DNA of 64,000 bases from Madurella fahalii (GCA_029876055.1 CM056879.1:2108001-2172000); one strand, 5' to 3'; counted from the first letter of the stretch, positions 42,813-54,876 are shown. Numbers and translations are program-made. Notes: generated by a model from the letters alone, not told the origin.

Positions 42813-44570
42813 CGTGACGGGAGTTAATAATTAATGGGGATTCCGGGAAAGCAGCGAATGTCAGGACGTATTATTAGTCGGCTTCCGGCGCACGACGATG
42901 TAACTCTGCAATACTTGTAAGGTATGTAGTGTCGGTAGTAACTAGGCGAAGAGAAGGTGGTGGTTGATTATGTGCAGAGATACGCCGTCATAGATGATAC
43001 TTCTCACATGATATACCAAAGATGCTTTGCCGCAATCCGTTCACTCTTAGGTGTTTTAGCGCCGGACTACAGTGACTTGCGACATATGAACGTTGTGGGA
43101 GACGCGCGGTAACTCTCGTCCCGGTCTCGCGTAGGTACCCTAGCCGCCGAAGCTCCCAAGTTCTGACCGAGGATTTGAGGTGCAGCTGAGGTTTGGGGGG
43201 GATTTGTTTGGGTACTGGCTGATGTTATCATTGGCCTGCCTGTGTAACACCCCGGTTAGGTCTTCTCTTGGCCTTGGCTTACGCGCCAAACTGCTTCATA
43301 TCATTGGCTAAGTTGGGCTGACGTATCATTGGCTCAAACGTATCATATGAGGTCGCAGCTCAGCGCGATCGGGAGTTCAGATGTTTGTTCAGTTCCGTTT
43401 TCGACAGCAGCGCGCTTACTGCTGCTTTTCTCTAATTATGGGCCTCTCCCGTCTCCCAGACTCTATGACATTTGGGCGTCATCTGCCTTTCCGATAATTA
43501 CACGTCACCGCTTCGATCCTTGAACGATACAGACCATCGTGGCGTGGGCCCTGATTGGTGGAGTTCACAACGCAATCAAGCTGATTGCGCCGCAACGGTG
43601 AAGCAAGCGCGAAAGCCCTGAGGCGCCTAACTTGCTTATTTGCCGTTGGTGCACTCGCCTTGTCCGGACCCCGTGTTCTGCCTCGGATCTTCGGCACCGC
43701 CCATCCCGATCCCTCCCCAGAAAAGGACTCAGCATATCGCCAGAGCTGTTGGAATATCCAATGTTATCGTCTCTACAAGCATTCAGCACCCAAGTTCTAG
43801 ACCTCAATAATAAATCTCGAGTTGATAAAAATCAGGAAAATTCGCATGAGACGACGTTAGTGGCCTGTCTGTCTGAATTGTATGATCAAAGTCATCGTCT
43901 TCCGGTATTTGCCCTGTGTATGATGTTTTCCCCTCAAACCCCAAACTTCACTTCACTGCCATCAAAATAGCCAACTGTGCGGGAAGCGGTACACAACGAT
44001 GACACTGAGAAGTGATTGCGGTAGACGACCAAATGTTGATATTGGCGACGTTGCTGTGAGTGCATGTGATGGGTGCACGATGGCTTTGATTCCAGACAGT
44101 GATGATGGTGATGATGGTGATGTTGGTGCGAATCTCAAGCATGGTACCTTACTTGCCTGATCTTTCCGTTCACTGAGCGTGGCATTGTTGAGTTTACAAA
44201 GGAGTGTGGCAGTAACTGTGGAGCAAACCTGCAGCAAAGAAAGAATAATGTCGGATGTCGTGAGCGCAACTAATCCCACAATTCACAGAATAGTTCAAAG
44301 AACCGGCGTGCAACCGCACCAGTTGACATACAACCTGGCTGGGGAGGGCCGTTAGCATTCCGGTCGCTTCGACCGCAACTTTTTAAGCAATTACAGTCAC
44401 TACCGGACTTCCACCACCCCCCACCTCAACTCAGTTTTCCCTGCTTGCTTTCCTTCCGCAGCTATCTCCCCTGCGACGCAATATCACATGCCGTCCCTGC
44501 TCTCCCCTCATCATTTCCCTGGAACAGAATAGTTGTATCCAGTATTTGCCTAAGGTCTCATTTCTTCAAG
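42813..44570. other. Long intergenic region, no supported gene
   Basis: 1.76 kb without recognisable coding sequence. It includes a GATGGTGATG-type simple repeat at about 44100-44130. Open frames on both strands are short and lack domain content. Confidence 0.45.
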
Positions 44571-46354
44571 ATGGAGCCTCCGAACAAGAAGGCCAAGTAT
44601 TGTAAGTCTCTTGAGGATGAAGAGACGGTGCAGCACATCATCTGCCCACCTGCGCTCAACTACATACCCAAGGAAATTGCGGCAATGATTTTCGAGAAAC
44701 TAGATTCCCCGGAGGATCTTCTCGCGATGATTACTACTTACCGCTCCCTCTTCGAAGCATTCTTGGCGGTGAAGAAGCCAATTCTCCGAGCCGTGGCCGA
44801 AAACACCTTCGGCACGAATTTTGTTGATCTCGTCCAGTGCGAGAAGGCGCCGAGGATGCCGTTTCTCCCCCGCGGGTAAGCAATCCTCCAAGAAAGGATA
44901 GGAAGTTGTAGCCCACTGACCACTATCTGCCATGCCGCTTATACCCAGACTATACTCGAATCCAGCTGTGATGGTCGTAGACGAGACGCAGCAGGAATAC
45001 CTCAAATCTCTCTTCAATGTCGATGAAGACGACAAGAGATATGCGCTTCCAAGTGATCTTCCGAGTCTCATCCGGCAGTACCAACCGCTCAAGAGGATCA
45101 ACAAACTCGTCGACCAATACATGCAGCACCACTTCCATTCCCTCGCTACTGGAACAGAACCTGGCCAATCTAGGCCAGACCCGCCGCAGATCTCCGGCGG
45201 AGGCTTTACAAGTGACGGCAAGGCCGCGCAGTTCCGTCCTCTCGCGATGGCTGAGCGCAACCGCATCAGGCGCGGCTTCATTCGATTCGAGACTCTCTGC
45301 CAGATGACATTCCATTCCCGTTGGCGGGCAGCGCTTGGTCGGCTAGAGTACGGCTATATTGTTGACGCTCGCCAACTCGTGTTTGTTGCGCTGGCGTTTG
45401 CCGAGGGTTTCTTCTTCGAACACGCGCCGATTCCCTGGCAAGGCGCGGCCATCGAGGAGATTCTTTGCGTAGCCAGCTTCGTGCAGACACAGCACAAGCT
45501 GATGCTCGCGGAGTTGCACAACGACGTGGCATCGCACTCTGACCAGCATAGCAATCAGATACTCATAGCCCTTGATACAGATCGCGAGAACCATGGCGCG
45601 GCCTCTGCTGTTGAACCACTAGATGATATTCTGTTCCGGTACATTGCCACAGGGCTGGGTTTGGATTTCTCGAAATGATTCAGTTTATGAGCAAAGACGA
45701 GCGTTGGCAGTACGTGAGCGCGGTCAAGGACGCTCTGAAATTGCGATGCGAGGAAACCGCCTTCGAAAGGCATGAAGTAGCAGTCGCGGGAGTGCCAGGA
45801 TTCGCCATTACCATTGCCAGGCCCGGCCAGCATCTCAGCGAAGCTCAACGGGCCGCTTTCCGCATCAGGCATTGCGAAGGGGCCAGCCCGGGACTCCACG
45901 CTGTCGTCGAATCATGGCGTCTGGGACCCCCGGGCAAATACAACTGCCTTGCATTGCTCGACTTTGGCTGGGCTTTTTGGGACAGAGACCGGGCTTTGGC
46001 CCTCGACAGCCGATACCAGCAACCTAGCAACAGCCCCTTTCTGAGCGGTCTCCCCGACTTTTTCTTCTCATACGGTATTTCATCTCGCATGATATCTGGC
46101 TCCAACTTCTCCAGGGATTTATGCTACCATGCCCGCACCAAAGCACGGAGATTCTAAATGAAGTGATTGAGATCCTCGGCAGCGGAGGCGACTCGCCCAC
46201 GGGCGAGCAGCTCGCGAATTTCATGAGCTGCCTGCAACGTTTCAACGTCGCTACTTCGCGCCTCAAGCTCGAAATTGCACGTCTTCACGAGCGGTTGGAT
46301 GTTTTGAGTGGGGTGATTGGGTTCATGTTCACCGGCGATCCCAACGATCAGTAG
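44571..46354 (+). pseudogene. F-box-like fungal protein gene with two frame breaks
   Basis: Exon 44571-44875 joins 44949 onward (intron GTAAGC...CCCAG, phases agree). The N-terminal part has YIPKEIAAMIFEKLDSPEDLLAMI, a fungal F-box-like helix pair. It continues through PSLIRQYQPLKRINKLVDQYM and an AERNRIRRGFIRFETLCQM block to a stop at 45676-45678. The protein-like sequence then resumes one frame back (from about 45660) with LEMIQFMSKDERWQYVSAV and LLDFGWAFWDRDRALAL. After another one-frame step (between about 46050 and 46090) it continues to 46354 with IWLQLLQGFMLPCPHQS and LKLEIARLHERLDVL. Both steps look like one missing base and the first sits in a G run. It may be a pseudogene, or an intact gene with sequence errors. 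Confidence 0.55.
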
Positions 46355-47195
46355 ATCACGCGGCATGAAGAGCGGCCCCCACGACCAGGCGATTCGAGTA
46401 CAGTACAACAGCCGTCAAAGGCCTGGAACTGCAAATACCACCCTTTTACTGTACTGTAACGTAGTTAAGGTCGCTTGCAGGACTGGCTCCGTTTGGAAGA
46501 TTGGTGTTGATCGAAGGCGAACCCCACGGCCTCTTCTCACCAAATCTCAATCAGCTATGTACCTTAGTTTCCATTCCATGTATGATCAAGGTGTTGACAT
46601 GTTTGGTCTGCGACCGGGAACTTATCTTGCAATCGCGCCCGCGTTTTCCAGCCCCGACTCCCACATGCAGCCACCATGGCGCCTTATTGCTTCCCCGCGG
46701 ATGGAGGTGCACAGTCAGCCAGGGGACATCTCATGCATACTTGACAAACCTGCATCACCGCCTTTCTGATTCTGGTACGTCCAAAACGCCACATTCAGAT
46801 GGTTGGTCCATTTCGAGGCAAGCGCTCACCCGCGCCAACGAAAAAGCCCGCCAGGGCTCTTTGTCTCACCCACCGTGGTCGGGAAGGTGGGATAAAGGCC
46901 GCACCCGTAGCGGGAACCGACCCCGCCTTGGTCAGTATTATTGCATCAATCCATAATCATCGCGAAGTCCTCCGTTACCTGTCGCCATTCCCCGCGGTAC
47001 ACACCTCACAGCACACGTATAGCGAGAAAGGGCTCGCGGCCGAGAGGCAATCCCAAGCACCGGAACACGGGGCTCAATATCACATCACGGCCCTGCATAC
47101 CCTTGATTACAAGTTGGGAAAACGCAATTATTCTCCAGGCGGGTGAGTCCGACCGGATCCAACCCGGCGTCCATCGCCGCCCCGGGACCACGGAC
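46355..47195. other. Intergenic region upstream of the WD40-like gene
   Basis: 841 bases. Open frames at 46317-46769, 46501-46956 and 46799-47146 overlap in different frames and show no domain. The last 100 bases are the likely 5' leader of the next gene. Confidence 0.4.
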
Positions 47196-50069
47196 ATGGA
47201 GTCGTCGCAGATACTCGCAACCGCTCGGCCCATCGAGTACCTAGTTTTCGGCATCTCATCAACGTCAGCCATCATCACCCGCTTCATCCGCTCAGTGCGC
47301 GTCGCCCATGCCGATCTTTCCGCCGTCACGCGTGAGCTGTCTGACCTGCGTCTGCTCCTAGACTTGCTGAAAGATGAGCCGGGCATGCCGTTGCTGCTCC
47401 AGGCCCAGATGCTCTCAGTACTGGAAAGTTGCGGAAACGTCTTAATAGAGATTGACGCTGTCCTAGCACGACACCCCAACATAGCCCAGTGGCTTGCATC
47501 TGGCCGGTCAGAGATGGCGGCATGCCGTCTCCGTTTAACTACATTCCGCGAAGCACTGGCATTGGCTCTCGAGGTGGCAAGCCTGTAGGTTTCCCTTGTC
47601 GCTCGCACTAATGTGCCTTGGATCGCAGTTGTCCGATATGCTAACGCCCTGAATTCTTACAGAACTAACCTGTATGGCAACGCGACCAATCCAGATGCCG
47701 CCAGAGACAGCATCACCAGCGAAGTGCAACGGCTCCAAGCAAACGTTCAATGTGCAGGACCCTACAATAACAACGTTGCGTCAACGCTAGTCCCGTATCT
47801 TGATGCTGTATCGAGCTGTGTCCTGTCATCCCCGGTGGAGGACCGGGCGGGATATCAAGGTGGTGATGGAACGATAGAGTACGAGTCCGACCCCCCTCAA
47901 TCGCATCGCACGCCACTCACCAAGCGCAGAACTACCATTACCCAATCTTTCGACAACGAGAACACAGGCTTAGAGGACGGCGTGATATCTATCGGACTCG
48001 GTCAGGGCATATACCCGGCACCATCGGCGCCGTATCCCTTCTTTGACTCCAGCAAACGCTACGGGGCTGGTGACCGTGTGCATGCTGCACAAAACAACGC
48101 CCTTACCTATTCTAGGGAAGAGTCAGAACAGGTCACAGCTTTACCACCCACGGGGGCTTTTCCAGAATCGCCCACCCTGCCAGCTTTACCGAACCCCGCT
48201 CAACCAGTGCCGCAACGATCTCTCCCTCAATCGCTTGTACAGTCCGCTTGGAAGCAGAGTGGTTCCGGCTCAACAAAATCCGAGCCTTCGGGCTCCGTCA
48301 CCTATGCCGATCCAGAACTTCCCTCGCCTCCTCGAGAGCGTTACTCTGATCCGATCCACAACCCGTCAAATTGGTCTCCGTTCCGAGATCACTCGATATC
48401 GCCTCCCTCCAGCTCCTTCAAGCCAATCGACAGCCCACGTAGCAGCATCACATCGATTCCCCGCGAGTCTTCAACAACCAGCCCGTTCTTCGACATCCGG
48501 TCCGGCTCTGTCAGCCCGGGTCGGTCATCGCCGGGTCTTTCGATACCTGTCCCACTAGCGCCGTTCCCATATACGCCGCCACCGTTCTCGCCGCCGCCCG
48601 AATACCACCGGACGCCAACGCCGAAGTCTCCACATCGACGGACCGAAACCATTGCTTCAGCCAGTCAGATCACCATACCCTCTCCCGCAAAGCACAGTCC
48701 TCATCAGTCTCGCGTTGAGATCACCCCTGCCCGGCACCTTACGGACAAGGGCAAGGGTGCCGACATATTGCACATCGACACGTCGCCAAACTCAGTTTAC
48801 ACTGCAACGAGACACAACAAGGTGGTCAAGATCTGGTCGATACCCAAGAACGCCCTGCACGGCACCATCAAGATCACGTCTTACGTTCAGCCCAAGGTGC
48901 GGTCGCGCGAGTACTTTATCCGCAGCCACGCGATCCTCTCCGAAGCCGCCACGCTGATCGGCATCACCACGCACTTCGGTCTGACGCTCGAAATCTACAA
49001 CTTCTCCAAAGGTGGCAGCGGCGCCAAAAAGGTCCAAGTCATCGACGACGCCCACCGCTGGGCCGCCAGCCAGCGTGACGCCCACCACAGCGAGTTCGCC
49101 CCCTTGGCCATCTACCGCCCCAAAGGCGACCGCATCGACCGCTTCTCCCTCTCACACGACCCAAACACCAAGAAGCCCTTTGTCGAAGACCCCGCGCAGT
49201 CTATCGAGCTCCTCAAATCCGACCTTCCCTTCCTCCCGAAATTCCCCGAGCTTGCCTTCTCCTCGGACTCCCCCTTCCTCATCGCCGCCGCCGGGCCCCG
49301 ACCAGGCGACCCGATGCATCATGCCAGCGCTAACGCCAACGTCAACGCCACTGTCAACGCCAACGCCAACACCGCCACCGCCACCATCCTCCTCGTAGCC
49401 TGGCTCCTCAAACCCTACTCCCCGCCCGCCCACATGGGTGGCGGCGGCGGCGGCGACGAGACGCGGCACCGGCCGTACCGCGTGCACGTGCCGCCGGCGG
49501 CAGCGCACCCGGCGCTGCAGTCGGCGCTGCCCTCGCACCTGGCGGCGCACGGCAGCGTGGCCGTGTCCATCTGGATCCCGGCGCCGGCCAAGGCGGAGGC
49601 GGCGGACCCGGTCCCGCGGCCGGCGCCCGAGCGGCTCGTGCTCGTGTGGGACCTGCCGGCCAACGCGTCGCGCGTCTTCGCCATCCCCAACGTGCAGGCG
49701 TGCTGCATCGCGCCCGACTGCCGGCGCGTCGCATACTGCGACGCGGCCCGCGGCGAGTTTGTCATCGTCGACGTGCAGAGCCAGGAGGAGGTGTGGCGGT
49801 GGCCCGAGGTGGTGCGCAAGGAAGGCTTCGCCTCGTTCGGCCAGCTCGAGGGCGGCCTCAAGGCGGTCACGGTGTTTGAGTTCTCCAGGGACGGCCGCTT
49901 GCTGGTCGTCGGCGACTCGGGCGGCGGCGTCGGCGTCTACGAGGTGAAGGAGGAAGGGCCGAGGTTCGAGTTGGCGGCTGGGAACGGGAGCGACGTGTTG
50001 GCGGCCGGCGGGAGGTTGACCGGCTCCAAGGGGGTTGGGTCCGTGGCGCTTAGGGAGTTACCGACCTGA
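47196..50069 (+). CDS. Large fungal protein with helical N-terminus and WD40-like C-terminal domain
   Basis: 931 residues from exons 47196-47584 and 47663-50069. I chose the acceptor at 47662 because a CTAAC branch site lies 20 bases before it; one at 47639 would add eight residues in the same frame. Residues 1-130 are helical (PIEYLVFGISSTSAIITRFI, ELSDLRLLLDLLKDEPGMP), resembling the N-terminal region of fungal NACHT-type proteins. The middle is Ser/Pro-rich and disordered (residues about 150-370). The C-terminal half is WD40-like: HIDTSPNSVYTATRHNKVVKIW, EYFIRSHAILSEAATLIGI, VFEFSRDGRLLVVGDSGGGV. An Asn/Ala/Val repeat (49328-49380) and a Gly run interrupt a loop. No NTPase domain is present. 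Function unknown. Confidence 0.75.
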
Positions 50070-50520
50070 TATATACCGCTGGTTGGCTGCGTGGGAAAGG
50101 GGAGGGAAGTGCTCTGGGGGATATGTAATACCAGGATGCGGCAGAATGAAATCAGCGGTGGCTCAGACTTGAATGTGTTAGAGAGGAGGTGTGTCAGGTC
50201 CCGAACATCTAATGACCAAGAGTACCTGTAGCAAGAGTACATAGAAAGCATTCCCCCCGCGTTCCTCCCCCAAGGCTTCCCCCCCATGAGTTTAAGTTGG
50301 CATGTTGGCGGTTGCCGGTATACTTCTGTCACGGCATCAACACGAATTGGATTTCGAGTAAGAGTGTAATCACGAATGTGACTGGCAGCAACAGACCCGC
50401 GGAATTCAGCCAGCAAGGTTCTCGCGTTCGTTGGGATGAGAACATACTAGTACCACCGGCATTTGTCCCCCAGCCACAGCCTACTAGGCATATAGGCTTA
50501 TTTTCCTCGCACCGTTACCA
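50070..50520. other. 3' flank of the WD40-like gene, no gene
   Basis: No coding exon or RNA gene recognised in this 450-base stretch. Confidence 0.4.
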
Positions 50521-50522
50521 AC

Positions 50523-50615
50523 GCCCCGGCCCCAAGTGGCCTAACGGTTACGAGGGCCGGGGCAAAGTCCCTACCGCCCACCAGGGCCAGGAGGTTCGAG
50601 TTCGACTCCTGACTG
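50523..50615 (+). pseudogene. tRNA-like relic with strong hairpins
   Basis: TGGCCTAACGG (50537-50547) fits a Pol III A box and GGTTCGAGTTC (50593-50603) fits a B box, about 45 bases apart. The T-arm-like part reads CAGGAG, then GTTCGA twice in tandem, then CTCCTG, so the loop is too long for a functional tRNA. A perfect 10-base-pair stem, GCCCCGGCCC (50523-50532) with GGGCCGGGGC (50554-50563), encloses the A box. I could not close an acceptor stem, so this is not a normal tRNA. It may be a tRNA-derived retroelement head or a decayed tRNA. Confidence 0.45.
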
Positions 50616-50656
50616 ATTCGCCAGTTTCGCCTGCGCCAACTTCGACCGCTCGAAGC

Positions 50657-50680
50657 AAAACCCCCGGGCGGGGGGGTTTT
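50657..50680 (+). terminator. Hairpin AAAACCCCC...GGGGGGTTTT, terminator-like
   Basis: A near-perfect inverted repeat ending in four T, 42 bases after the tRNA-like relic. It is preceded by another small palindrome (TTCGACCGCTCGAA, 50641-50654). If the relic is transcribed by Pol III, the T tract could end it. Role inferred from shape only. Confidence 0.3.
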
Positions 50681-51817
50681 CGTAGCCGCTGACCTCCCTT
50701 GCAACAGAGACGACGGGGGGCTCAGCGGTAAGCTTTTGCCAATTTCTGTTGTTTAATTCTTTTTTTTTTCCTTTCTTTTTTTTTTAAAAAAAAAAAAATT
50801 TAACCCTTAGAAAAGTATAGACGGCTATCGAAGCATGTGACCACAATAATCACTATCTCGCAGCACTCAGATAAGTACCTTAATTATCGGCAGCAACTGG
50901 TGATCGGTACACAACGCATAGCCCCGGAACCAAGTAGAAGAAAATACCACAGAAATGCCAATGTCCCTAAGTCCCAAGCTACCATAGATTACAGCCTGGT
51001 TATCTGAGACGAATCTGGGCTTACGAAATTTCCTTTTTCGTTCGTGGTATCGAGCAGCGGTGAGCTGGGGTGAGCTGTAGCTGATTTATCCTGAGCTTTT
51101 CCTGATTCTTCCCTGAGCTAGGGTTGTTGTGGTTGACCCCTGAGGCCCCTGAGGCCTCTGCGCAGCCAGTGCTTGTGGCCTGTGCGTGGCCACTGCTGCA
51201 GACGAATTTTGCACCGCGCGCGCTGTGCTTCGTTTTTTTCTTTTCTTCAAGCAAACCCAGCAGAAGGTCAGTCATACAACCTTCTTCTACCCAGTGCTTC
51301 CATACCAGTAGGTTCCCTGTGCTTGTGTGTGGGTGTGTGTGCGCCGCCCCAGTTCAGTATATAATATCCTAGCATAGAATATACCAGTATATAGCATATA
51401 CGAGTGCACAATAGACTAGCTCGGAAAATATACTAGCTCTGATATTCGTACTGATTCTATATAAGAAGAAAGGGCATCCCCGCATCTTAAACTTCGGATG
51501 GCATTTGCTGGACGGGCACTAGTCCTTTTGCTACATGAGCACCAATCTCCCAATATCGTTAGGGTTCAGCATGGCAATCCAAAAAGCAGATTGTCTCGGC
51601 TAGATTGCCTTAAATTCTCGTTAACGAACGATCTAATATCCGTAGCGCAAATAAAGATGTGCTCGCTAAGGTTAGAGATACTATCCAAAACCTTGCCATC
51701 CATCTTACGGCATTAGGTGCAAGCATATGGGTAGAATAAGGCACCATAACCTTATTCTTAGTTTGCCATGTTGTTTGCGGTGAAGTTTTCTTCTATCAAG
51801 GTTTTAAATAGATTAGA
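50681..51817. other. AT-rich, repeat-like intergenic DNA
   Basis: Includes alternating T and A runs at about 50760-50805, a CCTGAGGCC duplication at about 51140-51160, and an AT-rich stretch with TATA-like strings (51355-51470). It looks like decayed transposon or LTR sequence, but I recognise no termini or coding remnants. Confidence 0.4.
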
Positions 51818-53695
51818 CTATCCTCCGTCCGGTCTTACAGTATGTAAATATCCAGCGGGTGAATTCCTAACAGTTACCACTACCGCTTTGGCTCCCAGAG
51901 TAACCATGATTCTCTGGTTCTGATCATCGATACGTCGCCGGGTTGGTTTCCTAACAAGACACCACACTCGCGTTCTTCCACAATGCATTGCGTCGCAACT
52001 AACCCACGCCATGCCGCCCGCCTCACTCCACTGTAGTAATATCGGTGGTAACATGCACCAAGCTGCGGGCTTGAGCAGTAGAAACCTCGGGTCGTACGCA
52101 ATATGAACGTTTGATGCCTTATCTAGCTTCCAGACGGTTCGTTTATCTGGGATGACCGCAGTGTATCCCAACTGCAACATTCCTACCATGCGGATGACCA
52201 TAGGTTTGCGGCCTTGGGTGATTCCCAAAGGCTTATAATGGAACTCGCTGCCGGAGAACGCGGCAATTCTCTTGGGCATGTACATGCCGGCTTGACCATT
52301 GGTCTCGGATGCGAAGATGAGAGATGGACAATGAGAGCGTTCAAACACCTGCCGTTTGGTGTTGAAGGTGAGAACCATGCCCACACGACCAGCGGTGCCG
52401 GCACAGTTCAGGAACGCAACAGCAAACAGCGCGTCCCAGCTCAGGGTGAATCTTCTGCAGTATCCCATCCGCGGAAGCATCGGAGGCGGCGTCCAGTCGA
52501 CCTTGGCTGCTATTTCCAATGCGTTAAAGGGTCCGAACAACGGGAGATGCAGCTCGACGACTTGCGGCTTGACTTCGCAAAAGAGTCGTGGCATCTGGCT
52601 TTCCACTTGCGGAGCTTCCGCCGAGCGGAAATGAAGCGGGAATGTGCAGCGCTTAATCCCACCCGCGTCTTTGAAGAATGATGGTGACTCGGCGAAGAGG
52701 CCACTGTGCACCGGCAAATGTTCACAGCGATCGGTTCTGATCCCGGGTCGCCACGCAAAGATAGAGTAGTCTTCAAACACTCGGAGCAGTTCCTCCTGGA
52801 GTCGAAGAAAGGCTTTCGAGCCCTCGCCGTAAATCAGGGGCATGTTAACACCAAAAAGCCCTAGGAGGCAGTAGGCTTCGTCCTCGACGCGAGTCGTCTG
52901 TCGCTTTGATGACCACGAAAGCCGCTGTGCAATGCTGCATGCATCCCAGTCTGAACGAGCTAGAACGTGCTGCGGGATACCGGTGATCATTGATATCTGC
53001 TTTGCGGAGGATGTTCGAGAGCCTATTTCCAGCCACTGGTTGTCGAGGAGAATCACCTCGGAAGGGGCGAGGAGCTCTTGCAGGGTCCACCCGCGTGTGA
53101 ACCATCTGCTTGACGAAAATTCCGACATAAATCGGGTATTTGAAAAAGGATCTGGGGCAGGAGTCGTGTTTGGAAACGGTGGTATGCTGTTTGGCCTTAT
53201 AGCGGGTGTCGGGGTGAGTGGATCATCTGAGTCTGACGATATGACGCTATCTGTGTCTGATTCCGAATGGGCGCCAGACGAAAGTGTTGAAGATGGGGAT
53301 GATGCGTTGTCCGCACTCGGGGCCGGAATCACTGCGTTGTCTGCGCTCGGAATTGGAGATGGGATGTGTATCATTACGTCCTCGAGGTAGGCGTAGCAGA
53401 TCTCGGCATTGTGGTACCACTTGAACATGGAGTTTATGGCCTCGGAAAGTTCTGCGCTAGATGATTTGTCGATGCAGCATGTATCAATCCATGTGTATTG
53501 TAGACCCTCAGATCGCGTCTTCGCGCAGCAGCTGACGAGTTTGAGCCAGCCCTTCTTCAGCGGACCTTCGCCAGCGGTGATGTCCTGGAAGCTGACCTCT
53601 TCATGACCCCACGTGTGCGACAGGATTGAGTAAGGGGGGGTGCTCTGAGAAACAAATTCCTTGAGTTGCATAGTATTGACATCGAGGAGCCTCAT
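51818..53695 (-). CDS. HET-domain heterokaryon incompatibility protein
   Basis: 625 residues, single exon, starting at the ATG at 53693-53695 because HET proteins begin MRLL(D/N)V. The frame stays open to another ATG at 53861-53863, which would add 56 atypical residues. HET motifs: PPYSILSHTWGHEEVSFQDI, YTWIDTCCIDKSSSAELSEAIN, MFKWYHNAEICYAYLEDV, then SRWFTRGWTLQELLAPSEV, QRLSWSSKRQTTRVEDEAYC and LLGLFGVNMPLIYGEG. These are the three canonical blocks of the HET fold. A Ser/Asp-rich insertion lies between the second and third blocks. The C-terminal third has no known domain. Role: triggering cell death on fusion with non-self hyphae; partner unknown. Confidence 0.9.
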   Translation of the reverse strand: MRLLDVNTMQLKEFVSQSTPPYSILSHTWGHEEVSFQDITAGEGPLKKGWLKLVSCCAKTRSEGLQYTWIDTCCIDKSSSAELSEAINSMFKWYHNAEICYAYLEDVMIHIPSPIPSADNAVIPAPSADNASSPSSTLSSGAHSESDTDSVISSDSDDPLTPTPAIRPNSIPPFPNTTPAPDPFSNTRFMSEFSSSRWFTRGWTLQELLAPSEVILLDNQWLEIGSRTSSAKQISMITGIPQHVLARSDWDACSIAQRLSWSSKRQTTRVEDEAYCLLGLFGVNMPLIYGEGSKAFLRLQEELLRVFEDYSIFAWRPGIRTDRCEHLPVHSGLFAESPSFFKDAGGIKRCTFPLHFRSAEAPQVESQMPRLFCEVKPQVVELHLPLFGPFNALEIAAKVDWTPPPMLPRMGYCRRFTLSWDALFAVAFLNCAGTAGRVGMVLTFNTKRQVFERSHCPSLIFASETNGQAGMYMPKRIAAFSGSEFHYKPLGITQGRKPMVIRMVGMLQLGYTAVIPDKRTVWKLDKASNVHIAYDPRFLLLKPAAWCMLPPILLQWSEAGGMAWVSCDAMHCGRTRVWCLVRKPTRRRIDDQNQRIMVTLGAKAVVVTVRNSPAGYLHTVRPDGG

Positions 53696-54160
53696 TGTTA
53701 CGATTAGGGCCGGTAAGGTGGTGGCGGGAATTAGTGTGAGCAAAGATGAGCCGGCCTGAGCAAAGCCTGACCAGGGACTGGGCCGAGCCTGAGCCAGGGT
53801 GAGCAACGTCACGTGGGCTAGGTACGAAAATGGAAATTTCGTGTGCCCAGATTCGTCGCACATTACATCCGATCTGTAATTGACCTAGGATTCACCCCAA
53901 CCACACATACCACCAAATTAACTACTCGACCACCGGCTCCAACACTCGGGGGCGACAGACCTTCGATAACTTCCAACCGTGCGGTATACATGAAAATCCT
54001 TCCTTTCCCCAAAGCCGTAGCAACCCGTCCTGTGGGCCGTGGAAGCTGGAAGGCTGTGGTGCTTGAATACATGTACAGTACCATGCTTTCGATCACCCAC
54101 GAGCACTTCAGTATCCCGGCTTCGCCGCAAAGCCGAATACTGTAATCACAGCGCCCGTTT
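53696..54160. other. Upstream flank of the HET gene, no gene
   Basis: Includes the HET promoter and the 3' flank of the next minus-strand gene. Repeated GAGCC/CTGAGC strings at about 53745-53800 give a locally repetitive leader. Confidence 0.4.
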
Positions 54161-54876
54161 TCACAACGCCGCGTTTGCGAAAGCCACCCCCAGTCCAGAG
54201 GCCGCAGCCATCCACACCCGGCCGTTTTCGGCTCGACAAGTGACACCATTCAGGGCTGTGGTTGTTGGTGTCGGCGATGGGGTCGAATTCCCGCCTGTTG
54301 CTCCCTGGCCTGGTGTAGCAGTCGGGCCGGTGAGTGACGCCGAAGTAGGATTCGCTTCGGCATAGCACTCGGCGTTGATGAGAGTGTGGTTCAGCCAGAC
54401 GGCGCCGCCAAGGACGCCAGAGTTGGAGGCTTCGTACCAGAGGATCGGGCACTCCTGCGCGACCGCGACGGCGCGGGAGCTGTGCACCGACCACCACGAC
54501 GACGCGTTGCTCGCATACGACGAGTACTCCGGGAGGAGCGAGGCCGGCAGCTCCGTGGTGACGCCGCACCAGCGTGTCTTGTCGGGGAAGGCACAGGGAT
54601 ACGAGTACGTGCCCGACGTCATGCACGTCTCGATCAGCTTGGAGCCGTACGAGATCATGGCCCTGTCCAGGCTGCCGCTCGGCTTGGGGACGTCGAAGTA
54701 TCTCTCCACCACGCTCTCGGTCCGCATGTCCACGGATCTATGGTGGTGACATTCGGACGCTCTGTGGGAGCGATGATCGGGTGCAGTTCAGCCTGGCCAG
54801 CCGAAGTTTGGATGACGGCGGATGCGGACGCTACGAACGCAACGAGCACGCTAGCGACGAGCGTTGCTTTCATCAT
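54161..54876 (-). pseudogene. Secreted GPI-type protein gene with one frame break
   Basis: The minus strand starts at ATG-ATG (54871-54876) with a clear signal peptide (KATLVASVLVAFVASASA). About 50 codons later, near 54735, protein-like coding switches frame and continues MRTESVVERYFDVPKPSGSL, ETCMTSGTYSYPCAF and YEASNSGVLGGAVWLNHTL. It ends with a Thr/Pro/Gly-rich stalk and a hydrophobic tail (VWMAAASGLGVAFANAAL), as for GPI anchoring. The break sits next to a short C run and looks like one missing base. It may be an artefact or a true mutation. Function unknown; cysteines suggest a disulfide-stabilised surface domain. Confidence 0.6.

Noticed and set aside
44090..44135. GATGGTGATG simple repeat as a possible array
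   Set aside because: Ordinary microsatellite; no regular repeat-spacer structure, so not a CRISPR-like array.
53696..53863. 56-residue N-terminal extension of the HET protein
   Set aside because: The frame is open from an ATG at 53863, but HET proteins begin with MRLL(D/N)V, which sits at 53695.
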